From: Halobacterium zhouii
GTDB taxonomy: Archaea > Halobacteriota > Halobacteria > Halobacteriales > Halobacteriaceae
Assembly (NCBI RefSeq): GCF_021249405.1
Contig: NZ_CP089593.1
Coordinates: 1,426,001 to 1,490,000, forward strand
DNA length: 64,000 nt
Direction of reading: 5' to 3'
Shown here one piece after another: positions 52,754 to 60,733 of the stretch; position 1 is the first letter of the stretch; the number at the start of each line of letters is the position of its first letter. Under the pieces are notes generated by a model. It did not search any database. It was not told the DNA's origin and saw nothing but the letters and a program-made list of their open reading frames with translations. The position numbers and the translations under genes are program-made.

Positions 52754-52978
52754 ATGTCCGACAACCAGACCACCAGCGAAAACGACCGCATCGTCGTCGA
52801 CTGCGAGAACGCCGCCGAACTCGAGATCGAATCGCTGGACGTCGGTGTTGCTAGCGACGTTCTCGCGTTCGACGTCTCAGGCAACATCAAGACCGTCTCG
52901 GCCAGCCGGCTGCAGGATCTTTCGGGGTCGGACCTGAAACTCGCGGAACTCACGTTCGTCGTGACTGACGCGTCGTAG
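52754..52978 (+). CDS. Small acidic haloarchaeal protein, function unknown
   Basis: A 74-aa strongly acidic protein beginning MSDNQTTSENDRIVVDC. It has no domain, metal site or membrane segment. Composition matches haloarchaeal proteins, so it is likely real. It lies between dacZ and a HalOD1 gene (convergent), alone. Function unknown. Confidence 0.6.
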   Translation: MSDNQTTSENDRIVVDCENAAELEIESLDVGVASDVLAFDVSGNIKTVSASRLQDLSGSDLKLAELTFVVTDAS

Positions 52979-53020
52979 TCCAGGAGACGCTGGCTCTCAA
53001 GCGGCCACAGCCCCGGGGCG

Positions 53021-53344
53021 TCAGTCGTCTCCGGACTCCTCGGCGCCGATAAATATCGAGCCGTCGAACGTGATTTCGACCGGGTGGTCGTCGTACGTGA
53101 ACACGACCTCCCCGGTGGTGTCACGCGACGGGCCATTCCGACGCGACTGGAACAGCGCGTCGAGGGCGTCCGGGTCGACCACGTTCGCGAGAATCGTCAA
53201 CTCCGTCGGCTCCGCATCGTCGAACTCGGCGACAGCGTGAACGAGTTCGTCACTCACGGAATCCGCTGTCGGGTCGAAGGTGTGCTGGTGGTACTCTGTC
53301 ACGTCGCCTCGAAGGCCATGGTCTACTTCACTGGAATCGGTCAT
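53021..53344 (-). CDS. HalOD1 output-domain protein
   Basis: A 107-aa protein with a HalOD1 output domain over about 30-95 (SVSDELVHAVAEFDDAEPTEL, then VDPDALDALF and the FTYDDHPVEITFDGSIFI end). HalOD1 is a haloarchaea-specific module often fused to receivers or found as single proteins in signalling networks. No HalX protein is adjacent. Function is inferred only at the level of signal output. Confidence 0.88.
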   Translation of the reverse strand: MTDSSEVDHGLRGDVTEYHQHTFDPTADSVSDELVHAVAEFDDAEPTELTILANVVDPDALDALFQSRRNGPSRDTTGEVVFTYDDHPVEITFDGSIFIGAEESGDD

Positions 53345-53640
53345 AGGGAACTGTGGAAACGGACAGCGGGGATGCGCGGAATCGCAGTTGTTGGAACGGC
53401 TGTTCTCTGGAAACCGTGTTCGGCAGTCCGCGTACACCACGTCCCGCCTCGTCGTCATACATTCGAAGGAGCGCGAGACGGTTAAGGACCGGGGCTCCTG
53501 ACCAGCTCTCTTGTTTCTCTCCCACACAACTACTCGGCGTAGACCCGTTCCTTGGCATCGTTCTGCTGACTCGGGAACGATTCGAATCTAGACCTTCGAG
53601 AGAATTGTAATATCCCCCCAATACACATGATTCGAACGGT
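53345..53640. other. Intergenic DNA upstream of the HalOD1 gene
   Basis: No supported gene. A single T-arm-like ATTCGAAC word occurs near 53632. Promoter elements for HalOD1 are not obvious. Confidence 0.3.
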
Positions 53641-53669
53641 GGAATCCCAGGTAGAACGTGCGTGAGACT

Positions 53670-53721
53670 GGATTTGAATCGGTGAAGCCTCACTCACGCT
53701 CGTCTTCCGTGCTTCAAATCC
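53670..53721 (-). repeat. T-arm palindrome 2 after tRNA-Leu
   Basis: Plus-strand GGATTTGAATC (53670-53680) pairs with GCTTCAAATCC (53711-53721) as imperfect inverted T-arm copies. Read along the tRNA strand the interior GGAAGACGAGCGTGAGTGAG closely matches the tRNA-Thr palindrome. It is the second palindrome in series after tRNA-Leu. Confidence 0.75.
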
Positions 53722-53764
53722 TCCGCATTTCACGTCTCGCTACGCTCGCCGGAAATGCGCGGGA

Positions 53765-53836
53765 CCGGATTTGAACCGGAAGAAGAAATGCTCGCTCGCC
53801 CCGTTCGCTGCGCGTTCCTTCCAGAGTTCAAACCGG
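53765..53836 (-). repeat. T-arm palindrome 1 after tRNA-Leu
   Basis: Plus-strand CCGGATTTGAACCGG (53765-53779) is a tRNA-Leu T arm, and GTTCAAACCGG (53826-53836) its inverted partner. The interior pairs GGAAGAAGAA with TTCCTTCC imperfectly. On the tRNA strand it carries GCGCAGCGAACG, also present after tRNA-Ser. The copy nearest 53765 also repeats the acceptor GGTCCCGCGCA of the tRNA. Confidence 0.8.
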
Positions 53837-53867
53837 CCCTGCTCCTTCGCTCCCTTCGGTCGCTCAG

Positions 53868-53951
53868 TGCGCGGGACCGGATTTGAACCGGCGGACCTCT
53901 ACAGGACAGCGTCCTAAGCGCTGCGCCGTTTCCTGGCTTGGCTACCCGCGC
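53868..53951 (-). tRNA. tRNA-Leu (UAG anticodon)
   Basis: Acceptor GCGCGGG pairs with CCCGCGC, discriminator A. T8 and A9 are normal. Anticodon stem CAGCG/CGCTG encloses CTTAGGA with anticodon TAG. A long variable arm is present, as expected for leucine class II tRNA, and the T arm is TTCAAAT. Two partial T-arm repeats follow it downstream. Confidence 0.92.
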
Positions 53952-54066
53952 GCACCACAGTCTATCCGAGGGACACAAATGAGATTTCCGTTCCGCCCCG
54001 CCCGGCGAACCCGCCGAACCGGGAGTGCCAGCGAAGATTTACGTTCGTGAGGACTAACCCACGACC

Positions 54067-54375
54067 ATGTACCGTGCCGGAGACGAAGTGGACCAGCGGG
54101 CGTGGCTAGACGAACTCGAGGGCATCGCGGACAGCCTCGAGTTGAACGCGGAAGCGCGCTCGACCGCCAAAGACCTCTTCCTGTCCGCGGTGCCCGAGGA
54201 GGACCGGTCGAAAGCCGCGGCGGTCGCGGCGAGCGTGTACGCCGGCGCGCTCATCGCTGGCGACCAGCACTCCCAGACCGCGGTCGCGGACGCCGCTGGC
54301 GTCTCGCGACTCTCGATCCAGACGCGCTGGAAGGAGTTACTCGAGGAAGCAGGGTTCCGCGCGCCGTCCTGGTAG
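54067..54375 (+). CDS. Short TFIIB/cyclin-fold protein
   Basis: A 102-aa protein. About 10-95 is a single cyclin-like repeat of TFB (KAAAVAASVYAGALIAGDQHSQTAVADAAGVSRLSIQTRWKEL). It lacks the N-terminal zinc ribbon and second cyclin repeat, so it cannot act as a complete initiation factor. Such stand-alone repeats are common in haloarchaea, function unknown. It diverges from tRNA-Leu and converges on coaD. Confidence 0.78.
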   Translation: MYRAGDEVDQRAWLDELEGIADSLELNAEARSTAKDLFLSAVPEEDRSKAAAVAASVYAGALIAGDQHSQTAVADAAGVSRLSIQTRWKELLEEAGFRAPSW

Positions 54376-54435
54376 GCGTCGACGGCGACAGGGTCTGTTA
54401 CCTGACGACTGAACCGTACCCCGGCAACCGAACCG

Positions 54436-54912
54436 TCACCGACCGTCGCGGTCGGGCGTGAGGTTTCCGTGCTCGTCGATCTCGCCCTGGACGATGCGCG
54501 TCGAGGAGATGATGTCGCCGTCCCCCGCACGGACGTGCTCGACCACGACGATGTCGAGGGAGTCGAGGCCGCGCTCCGCGCGGAGGTCGTTGATGTGCTC
54601 GCCAGTCTCCCTGGTCTCCGGCGAGACCACGAGCGCGTCGAACTTCGGTTCGGTGGCGATGCCAGTGGGTTCGTCGAGTCGCCGCACGTCGAACTCGCGG
54701 TCGTACTCGGACGCGAACGCCGCGAGTTCGGCTTCGAGATCTCGTTTCCGTTCGTCGAACGAGCGGACGACGCGGTCGACGTGCCGCGTCGCCGGCGCCA
54801 ACTCGTCGCTCGTCAATCCGACCGTGACGTCACCGAGTTCGAACGCGCGTTCGAACAGTTTCCGGTGCCCGTCGTGGACCGGGTCGAACGTGCCACCGAG
54901 AGCGACGTCCAT
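54436..54912 (-). CDS. coaD: Phosphopantetheine adenylyltransferase, archaeal type
   Basis: A 158-aa nucleotidyltransferase of CoA synthesis that makes dephospho-CoA from phosphopantetheine and ATP. The nucleotidylyltransferase motif GGTFDPVHDGH is at about 6-16, and ISSTRI near 139 binds ATP. Length and the FDALVVSPET motif fit the archaeal/eukaryotic branch (COG1019) rather than bacterial CoaD. It is a single gene, 38 nt from the next gene upstream. Confidence 0.9.
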   Translation of the reverse strand: MDVALGGTFDPVHDGHRKLFERAFELGDVTVGLTSDELAPATRHVDRVVRSFDERKRDLEAELAAFASEYDREFDVRRLDEPTGIATEPKFDALVVSPETRETGEHINDLRAERGLDSLDIVVVEHVRAGDGDIISSTRIVQGEIDEHGNLTPDRDGR

Positions 54913-54950
54913 GCGCCAGCGGAGACGCCGCGCTCGTTTAGCAGTTGGGA

Positions 54951-55718
54951 TTACGTACCGGCCGTCTCGTCGCCGTCTGCCTGTCCGGTCTCGCTACTGT
55001 CCGCCTGCTCGTCCTCACCACTGGCTGACTGCTCGTCACCGCTCGCTTCCTCGTCGTCTCCGCTCTGTTCGTCTGCGTCGGCGTCGCCGACGTCGAGTTC
55101 CGCCTCGACGTCCGCCGTCGAGTCACCGGCGTCGACCTCGGCCCCGACACTGCCCTCGAGTTCAGCCCCGTCGCCGGTGACGTCCGCTTCGGCCTCCACG
55201 TCGGTGTCCACCTCGGCCTCCGCGTCGCCGACCTCGGCCTGGACGTCCGTCCCGTCCTCGACTTCGATGTGAACGGGTTCGGCGGTCGTCTCCTCGCCGT
55301 TCCCCAGGTGGGAGTCGAGGTTGACGACCGTGTTCAGTTCGTTCTGCACGCGACCGACGACGCCGCTGACGAGGTCACTCGGCGCGATGGCGGTGTACTC
55401 GTAGGGGTTGTTGCCCGCGCCCTCGCTCTGTCGTTTCCGGCGTTCGACGGTCTCCTCGTCGGCGAGTTCAGCGAGCGCCTCCCGGACCGTCGACGGGTAG
55501 AGGCCGGTGCCGTCGGCCACCTCCTCGCTCGTGCTCCAGGGCTCCCGTCGGAGGTAGACGAAGATGCGTGCGCGCGTCTCCGTGTCGAGCACCCACGAGA
55601 GGATGTCGACGACTCGCTGGTCGAAGCCCGCGACTGCGCGTTCCTTCTCCTCTCCCAGTCGGTCTCGCGCCGACCGTCTCTCCGTTCCGTCGTCGTCGTC
55701 CGAAGGCTCCTCAGACAT
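54951..55718 (-). CDS. Winged-helix protein with long acidic repetitive tail
   Basis: A 255-aa protein. A winged-helix DNA-binding domain spans about 30-105 (WVLDTETRARIFVYLRREPW, then LYPSTVREALAEL). After about 140 the chain becomes a low-complexity acidic tail with VEAE, VDAG and DVGDAD-like units. The HTH resembles the haloarchaeal ArsR/TrmB-like group; no ligand domain is recognised. ATG 55718 is preferred over two earlier in-frame ATGs. The target genes are unknown. Confidence 0.8.
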   Translation of the reverse strand: MSEEPSDDDDGTERRSARDRLGEEKERAVAGFDQRVVDILSWVLDTETRARIFVYLRREPWSTSEEVADGTGLYPSTVREALAELADEETVERRKRQSEGAGNNPYEYTAIAPSDLVSGVVGRVQNELNTVVNLDSHLGNGEETTAEPVHIEVEDGTDVQAEVGDAEAEVDTDVEAEADVTGDGAELEGSVGAEVDAGDSTADVEAELDVGDADADEQSGDDEEASGDEQSASGEDEQADSSETGQADGDETAGT

Positions 55719-55900
55719 GCGTCGTCTCATCTGCGACAAAAGCGTCACGCGAGAAAAAACCCTTCGGCGGAACGACAGAGTCTCCCACCACTACCGGCAA
55801 CGCGTCACGGCACCGCGGGCTTGTAGCGCATCGCGAACTCGCAGCGCACCACGAACTCCAAGCACCACGAACTCCAAGCACCACGAACCCGCGCAGTCCC

Positions 55901-56974
55901 TCACAGCACCAGCGACTCGTAGAGCGCTCTCGCCCCCTCCTCCTCGCGGAGTCGTCGCTGGCGAGTCGCGCCCGACTCGGCATCGTACACCTCCCGGATT
56001 CCGGACACGCCCAGGCGGTCACACTCCCGCTCGACCACGTCGCCCAGCGAGACGGATCCCTCGCCGTTCCGGTCGACGAACGACGCGTCGTGCCCGTACC
56101 GGATCGCCTGCCACTTGTTCCCGTCGAGCACCTCGCGCCGTAGTCCGTTCCCGGATCCGCCGTCCTCGTAGCGCTCCGCCAGGTCGACGACGAGCGCGTG
56201 CGTGTACTCGACGAACGCCTCGACGACCGCCGGGTCGGCCTGCCCGTCCGGCGCGCGCAACTCGACGGTCCCGTGTTCCGTGTGCGGGCGCACGTCGAAC
56301 CAGAGCTCCCCACGGTCGGCGATGGAGCCGTTCTCCACCAGCAGGCGCTCGAACGACTCGAACGCCTCGAAGGAGTCGAACGCCGTCGGCATCCCCGTGT
56401 TCGGCAACCCCTCGAATATCTTCGCTCGGGCAGACGCCAGCCCCGTGTCGTGCCCGTCCCAGAACGGCGAGTTCGCGGACAGCGCCAGCATCACCGGGAC
56501 GTACCAACGCAACTCGTTTGCCACCCACACCGCCTTGTCAGCGTCGTCGACACCGACGTGAACGTGCAGTCCCGCGGTCGTGTTCCGGTGCTGGGGGTAC
56601 TGGATTCGGTCCAACTGACTCCGGTACCGGGGCTTCTCGGCGTGCTCCTGTTCGCGCCACCGCGCGGCCGGATGGAGGCCCGCGCCAGCGATACGGTAGC
56701 CCTGTGACTCGGCGTGCTCGACCAGCGCGTCACGCACCTCCCGGACCGCCGCCGACACCTCGCCCGGACCGGAGAGCTTCGGCGTCTGGGTCTCCACGAC
56801 GAACTTGAACAGTTCGTGGTCGAGTCGGCCGGAGAGCACGCCCGACGGCGGAGACTCGTACACCAACTCGTCGGTTCCCGCCGTCGGAACGCCCTCGCCG
56901 TCGACGACGAAGAACTCCTCCTCGACGCCGAGCGTCCCCAACTCGGTGAACCGGTCCGACGAACCCGCGTCCAT
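55901..56974 (-). CDS. gshA: Glutamate-cysteine ligase (GshA/YbdK type)
   Basis: A 357-aa GCS2-type ATP-dependent ligase joining glutamate and cysteine. The N-terminal motif [12 protein letters not shown] is at about 14-25, followed by HVHVGVDD and [15 protein letters not shown]. Haloarchaea keep gamma-glutamylcysteine as their main thiol, which fits. A TATA-like ACTATTTACG lies at 57001-57010, about 31 nt upstream of ATG 56974. Element copy B sits further upstream. No gshB is near, as expected. Confidence 0.88.
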   Translation of the reverse strand: MDAGSSDRFTELGTLGVEEEFFVVDGEGVPTAGTDELVYESPPSGVLSGRLDHELFKFVVETQTPKLSGPGEVSAAVREVRDALVEHAESQGYRIAGAGLHPAARWREQEHAEKPRYRSQLDRIQYPQHRNTTAGLHVHVGVDDADKAVWVANELRWYVPVMLALSANSPFWDGHDTGLASARAKIFEGLPNTGMPTAFDSFEAFESFERLLVENGSIADRGELWFDVRPHTEHGTVELRAPDGQADPAVVEAFVEYTHALVVDLAERYEDGGSGNGLRREVLDGNKWQAIRYGHDASFVDRNGEGSVSLGDVVERECDRLGVSGIREVYDAESGATRQRRLREEEGARALYESLVL

Positions 56975-57000
56975 ACTCGCCCGTTCGTTTTCCCGCCGCG

Positions 57001-57010
57001 CGTAAATAGT
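57001..57010 (-). promoter_or_regulatory. TATA-like element of gshA
   Basis: Minus-strand ACTATTTACG is centred about 31 nt before ATG 56974. Confidence 0.5.
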
Positions 57011-57120
57011 TCTGGAAGTCGGCGGACTGGCGTGGTTTGTTCTCGTAGAGGATGCCAACGTGCGTGTTCTTGGTTCCGTCACCAGCCAAAAAGCATCAGA
57101 CGACACGTCCACATCTGCAA

Positions 57121-57382
57121 ACACCCAGAAAGCCCCGGCGCGTTCGCGGTCGCTCGCTGGCATATCTGCTCACTGTGTTCGCAGATAGCGGCCAGCGAAC
57201 CGACCACGCAAGCGCGAACGCGCCGCCCCTTTCAGTCCCGCCCTGCCAGTTAACCAACCAGTTTGAGGGGGACTGAAAGGGGCGGTAAGCTACGGGAAGC
57301 ACGACGACGCAAGCACCGCAAGCCGAAGGCTGAGGAGCGCAGCGAGGCGCGCGACCGTAGCTTACCGGGGCTTTCTGGGTGT
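57121..57382 (+). repeat. Structured multi-arm repeat element, copy B
   Basis: The outer helix pairs ACACCCAGAAAGCCCCGG (57121-57138) with 57365-57382 over 18 perfect bp. Left arm: 57137-57148 with 57213-57224 (12 bp), enclosing CATATCTGC and a GCAGA closing pair. Central hairpin: CCCCTTTCAGTCCC (57226-57239) with 57269-57282 (14 bp). Right arm: CGGTAAGCTACGG (57283-57295) with CCGTAGCTTACCG (57355-57367), 13 bp. The right loop has CGACGACGCAAGCACCGC. It lies between gshA and flpA, antisense to both. Confidence 0.88.
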
Positions 57383-57443
57383 CTGCGAAAGCAGTTCTGT
57401 TCCGATCAAGAGCGTCTAAGCCGCAAACCGAAGCGATTCCGTC

Positions 57444-58091
57444 CTACAGGGGCGTCGCGACCACAGCCAGGTGGTCGTCGTGGAAGGGTTCCAGGCGCTC
57501 GGTCGCGAGCACTTCGTAGCCCTCGCGGAGTGTGTCCAGCGCGTCCGCGAACACGGCCTCCGGGTCCCGGGTCACGTCCTCGCTGCGGGCCTTGATGGCA
57601 GCGACGAGTCGCCCGTCGTCCGCGAGGAACTGGCGGTTGGCGAGCGCCACGTCGGCCTGCCCGCGCGTCGCGACGTCCTGGACGATAGCGTCGAGGCCGC
57701 TCTCGACGACGTGGGCGTACGTCTCGGGCTTCCGGGCGTCCTTCAGTAGCGGGAAGAGATTCTGGCGATCCTCGGCGACGTCGAGCAGGTCGCGGGTCGA
57801 GCGCGGCGCGAACTCCACGGCGTACGTCGGGCCCGCGAAGTCAGCGACGTGGCTCACGGTCGTGCCGTTCGCCGCGCCGAGGTAGAGCACGCTGTCGCCG
57901 CCCGCGAGTCCCGTATCGACGCCGAGTTCGAGCGTCGCACCGAGTTTCGAGCGGTCGGGGTTCCAGCGCCGCCAGCCCTCGACGACGGGTTCGCCGTACA
58001 CCGGGTCGCCGCGCGTCGCGAGCGACTGCGCGTCCGCCTCGTCGCCGTCTCCCTCGAAGTCGCGCCGCTCGACGCCGTCGGGCAGACTCAT
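57444..58091 (-). CDS. flpA: Fibrillarin-like rRNA/tRNA 2'-O-methyltransferase
   Basis: A 215-aa catalytic subunit of C/D box sRNPs, which methylate ribose of rRNA and tRNA. The SAM motif VLYLGAANGTTVSHVAD is at about 68-84, with VEFAPRSTRDLL and the catalytic KARS end of LVAAIKARSEDV. It overlaps the nop5 stop at its start (ATGA-type), giving the conserved nop5-flpA operon. Copy B of the structured element lies just beyond its stop. Confidence 0.94.
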   Translation of the reverse strand: MSLPDGVERRDFEGDGDEADAQSLATRGDPVYGEPVVEGWRRWNPDRSKLGATLELGVDTGLAGGDSVLYLGAANGTTVSHVADFAGPTYAVEFAPRSTRDLLDVAEDRQNLFPLLKDARKPETYAHVVESGLDAIVQDVATRGQADVALANRQFLADDGRLVAAIKARSEDVTRDPEAVFADALDTLREGYEVLATERLEPFHDDHLAVVATPL

Positions 58092-58921
58092 TCGTTCTCA
58101 CGCTCCTGAATGGTCGCGATGCGCTCGTCCAACTCCTCGCCGAGTTCGGGCCGCAGGTCCCCCGAGTAGTGGTCGATGCGCGCCGCGATGGAGAGTTTTC
58201 CGGCGAGCGCGCGCGCGGCCGACCCCCGCTGGTCCGGGTGCGTGCCGTGAACGTACTCGTGGGTGTAGATGACGCCGTGCTTCGGGGAGGACGCGTGCCC
58301 GCGGAGGTGCGCGAACAGCGCGTCCTCCGCGCCGAGCACCTGGACCGTCCCCGAGGGCTGTTTCGCGAGGTCCTCGAGGCCGCCCGCGAGCGCGATCAGG
58401 CGTGCCGCGAGCACCGGGCCGGCGAGTGAAGCGAGATTCGGCGCGACGGTCGGCGCCTGTCGCTCGACGTACGCGCGCTCGGCGTCCCGTTCGTCCACGA
58501 GGTCGACGACGCGCTGGCACAGCGAGACGACGCGCTCCTCGGTCGCGTCCGACGCGTCGCGCGCAGCGACGTCACGCGCACCCTCGACACCGCTGGAGAC
58601 GTCGTCGAAGACGCTCCCCGCCCACTCCGTCGCGCGCTCCGCGAGTTCGTTCGCGGCGTCCGCGAGGTCGTCCATCGCGCGCACCGCGTGCATCAACTGC
58701 TGGTCGTCGGCCCGCTCGCGCTCCCTGACGGCGGCCCGCGTCCCCGCGAGCGTCGCCTCGTGAAGCGCCTCGTAGTAGTCGTCCTCGTCCGCGGCGAACC
58801 CCGATTCGACCGCGAGTCGCGGCCACTCGTTCGGGCCAGGCGCGCTCCCGTCGCGAACCGACGCGGCGGCAGACTCCGTGTCCTCGCGGTCGACGCCCGC
58901 GAACCATCCCTGCTCGCTCAT
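58088..58921 (-). CDS. nop5: Nop5/Nop56-type C/D box sRNP core protein
   Basis: A 277-aa scaffold binding L7Ae-C/D RNA and fibrillarin. The coiled coil lies at about 90-160 and the Nop domain has [27 protein letters not shown] near 175-201. [12 protein letters not shown] near 220-231 is the conserved end motif. The N-terminal domain is shorter than in other archaeal Nop5 (typically 380-420 aa), common in haloarchaea. TATA at 58944-58951, about 27 nt upstream. Confidence 0.92.
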   Translation of the reverse strand: MSEQGWFAGVDREDTESAAASVRDGSAPGPNEWPRLAVESGFAADEDDYYEALHEATLAGTRAAVRERERADDQQLMHAVRAMDDLADAANELAERATEWAGSVFDDVSSGVEGARDVAARDASDATEERVVSLCQRVVDLVDERDAERAYVERQAPTVAPNLASLAGPVLAARLIALAGGLEDLAKQPSGTVQVLGAEDALFAHLRGHASSPKHGVIYTHEYVHGTHPDQRGSAARALAGKLSIAARIDHYSGDLRPELGEELDERIATIQERENE

Positions 58922-58943
58922 ACCTGGGAATTTCGCCGCTCGC

Positions 58944-58951
58944 GTTTAAAC
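58944..58951 (-). promoter_or_regulatory. TATA-like element of nop5-flpA
   Basis: GTTTAAAC, a perfect palindrome, is centred about 27 nt upstream of ATG 58921. Confidence 0.55.
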
Positions 58952-58996
58952 CCACGTCTGCCGGACCAGCGGTTTCCGGAGCGTGCGCTGGATCGA

Positions 58997-59206
58997 CTAC
59001 CGGGGCTGCTCGCGGTCGGTCTCCTCCGGAACGATGTCACGGACGCGCCCCTTCGCGCCGGATTTCAACTTGACTGTCGCGCCGGTCGGCTCGGCATCTC
59101 CGAGTACTACGCCAACGTCGCCCTTGATCGGGTCTTTGTCGTGTCCCTGCTCGATTTCGACGGTCATCCCCCGTCGCAGTTCGTCCGGATTCGGATACGA
59201 CGGCAT
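58997..59206 (-). CDS. YwbE family protein (DUF2196)
   Basis: A 69-aa beta-rich protein starting [20 protein letters not shown]. The [20 protein letters not shown] and [12 protein letters not shown] motifs match the YwbE/DUF2196 family. No function is established. It is divergent from the zinc ribbon gene. A basic N-terminal extension in the same frame (to 59290) is discarded. Confidence 0.85.
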   Translation of the reverse strand: MPSYPNPDELRRGMTVEIEQGHDKDPIKGDVGVVLGDAEPTGATVKLKSGAKGRVRDIVPEETDREQPR

Positions 59207-59339
59207 GGGCGAACGGTTGGGCTCGCTCCGCAAAGGCGTGGTGGCCAGTTTTCGGCCGCAACGCGCAACGCCAGCGACAGCCGACGCCACCCGCCCGGTC
59301 GACCGGCGATACCGGACATCTCTCGGCGTCGAAAGAAAT

Positions 59340-59349
59340 GGTTAAAATA
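59340..59349 (+). promoter_or_regulatory. TATA-like element of the zinc ribbon/aEF-1beta operon
   Basis: GGTTAAAATA is centred about 28 nt upstream of ATG 59372. Confidence 0.6.
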
Positions 59350-59371
59350 CGTCCGTCTGCAAACAGGGTGT

Positions 59372-59545
59372 ATGAGCGAAGCCAAGCAGGCGCGAAAGTG
59401 CGTCTCCTGCGGCATCAACATCTCCGGCACGACCGCTGCAGCGTTCAAGTGCCCGGAATGCGGCACCCAGATCTACCGGTGCTCGAAGTGCCGCAAGCAG
59501 AGCAACCTCTACGAGTGTCCCGACTGCGGGTTCCGGGGGCCGTAA
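59372..59545 (+). CDS. Zinc ribbon protein (HVO_2753 type)
   Basis: A 57-aa protein with four CxxC-type knuckles (CVSCG, CPECG, CSKC, CPDCG) that form two zinc sites. It matches the haloarchaeal HVO_2753-type zinc finger family (recollection), which sits next to aEF-1beta. The next gene begins 2 nt after its stop. A role in translation is inferred from context. Confidence 0.88.
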   Translation: MSEAKQARKCVSCGINISGTTAAAFKCPECGTQIYRCSKCRKQSNLYECPDCGFRGP

Positions 59546-59547
59546 CG

Positions 59548-59814
59548 ATGGGGAAGGTCGCCGCCGTCCTCAAGGTCATGCCGGACAGCCCCGAAGCCGA
59601 CCTTGACGAACTCCAGGAACGACTCTCCGAGTCGCTCCCCGAGGGCGCGAAGATCAACGGCACGGACACCGACGAAGTCGCATTCGGCCTCACCGCGCTG
59701 CTCGCCACCGTCATCGTCCCCGACGACGCCGGCGGCACGGAAGCCGTCGAGGACGCGTTCGGCAACGTCGAGGGCGTCGAATCCGTCTCCGTCGAAGAAG
59801 TCGGGCGTATATAA
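59548..59814 (+). CDS. ef1b: Translation elongation factor 1-beta
   Basis: An 88-aa nucleotide-exchange factor for aEF-1alpha. The small ferredoxin-like fold shows [22 protein letters not shown] at the start and [25 protein letters not shown] in the middle, ending [10 protein letters not shown]. Length is typical for archaea. It is translated with the zinc ribbon gene (2-nt gap). The dispersed repeat copy E begins right after its stop. Confidence 0.92.
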   Translation: MGKVAAVLKVMPDSPEADLDELQERLSESLPEGAKINGTDTDEVAFGLTALLATVIVPDDAGGTEAVEDAFGNVEGVESVSVEEVGRI

Positions 59815-59816
59815 CG

Positions 59817-59990
59817 ACCTTTTACACTGTGGCGCGGCTTCGCCGCGCCTCGGTAAAAGCTCGGCCAAAAGCACTCCTCCTTCACTCCACGCTCTTCGAG
59901 CGTTCCGTTCAGTCGTCGGCCAGCGCGCAGAGCGCTGTGAATCGCGGGGCTCGGACTTTTCAAGTCACTCGCCCCGCGAATGCTGGCGAT
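59817..59990 (+). repeat. Dispersed hairpin-rich repeat, copy E (after aEF-1beta)
   Basis: Begins CCTTTTAC, which pairs with GTAAAA at 59853-59858 around a GGCGCGG/CCGCGCC hairpin. AAAGCTCGGCCAAAAGCACT follows, then CCTC, then ACGCTCTTCGAGCGT, GTCGTCGGCC, an AGCGC...GCGCT pair and a CGCGGGGC/GCCCCGCG hairpin. Motif order equals copy D at 30875. Confidence 0.7.
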
Positions 59991-60016
59991 ACGGGCTGTG
60001 TCGGTTACTCGCTGCT

Positions 60017-60649
60017 CTACTCCACAATCGGGACCACGTGTACGCTGAACCCCCAGCCCTCGCCGAGGTAGCCCTCGTCCTCGAAGCGGTAGGTACCAGA
60101 CTGGAAGCAGTTCTCGCTGTCGTGGGTGGCGAGCACGCGGAAGTCGTGGATGCGAGTCTCGCCAGGGTCGAGCGTCTCGGATTTCATCACCATCGGGAGC
60201 GCAACGCCGTCCGTCGCGCGCCAGCAGTCGTCCTCGGGTTCGTCCGGAACGACACTCGTCCCGGGCGCAAGGAGGAGTTCACTCGTGTCGTCCTCGTGCG
60301 TTCCCCAGAGTTCGTCCCACGGGACGAGCGAGCCGAACTGGAACTCGCGGGCCTCGTCGGCGTCGTTCGTGAACGCGACGCGGAGCACTGCCGGGTGCTC
60401 CAGCGCGAACTGCTGTTCTACCGTCACGTCGATGGTGACGTCGGCCACTGGCGCGTCGTCGGTCTGAACGTCGTCGATGTGGTAGCTGAAGAACTCGTCT
60501 TCGGTCGTCGGCTCTGTCGTCTCCGGTGAGTCGGTGGGTTCGTCCGTGGTGGTCGGGTCGTCGGTCGTGTTGGCACTGTCGCCGAGAACGCTGGTACAGC
60601 CAGCAAACGCCGTCGTAGCGAGCGTGCCGAGGAGGGCGCGTCGTTTCAC
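60017..60649 (-). CDS. Lipoprotein, function unknown
   Basis: A 210-aa secreted protein with MKRRALLGTLATTAFAGC as signal, RR at 3-4 and lipobox Cys18 (AGC). A Thr/Asp/Pro-rich linker follows (about 22-52), then a beta-rich domain with two conserved Cys (DDCWRA, SENCFQSG) that may form a disulfide. It resembles small haloarchaeal lipoproteins. The RR near the start hints at Tat export. Function unknown. Confidence 0.75.
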   Translation of the reverse strand: MKRRALLGTLATTAFAGCTSVLGDSANTTDDPTTTDEPTDSPETTEPTTEDEFFSYHIDDVQTDDAPVADVTIDVTVEQQFALEHPAVLRVAFTNDADEAREFQFGSLVPWDELWGTHEDDTSELLLAPGTSVVPDEPEDDCWRATDGVALPMVMKSETLDPGETRIHDFRVLATHDSENCFQSGTYRFEDEGYLGEGWGFSVHVVPIVE

Positions 60650-60733
60650 GATTCACTCGACGAACGCCGAAGATAAACCCTTTCTCGGGAGTCAAACGCT
60701 CGTTTTACTGGGGCGTCCCGCGGTCAGCAGCCC

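Noticed and set aside
57226..57282. CRISPR repeat suggested by CTTTCAGTCCC
   Set aside because: The word occurs once per element inside a hairpin. There is no regular array of repeats and spacers, and no cas gene.
57100..57400. MITE with target-site duplication
   Set aside because: Flanks of the copies show at most a few shared bases (TCTGC in B, TCCG in C, none in A), too little to call a duplication. The right-arm covariation is also unusual for a MITE.
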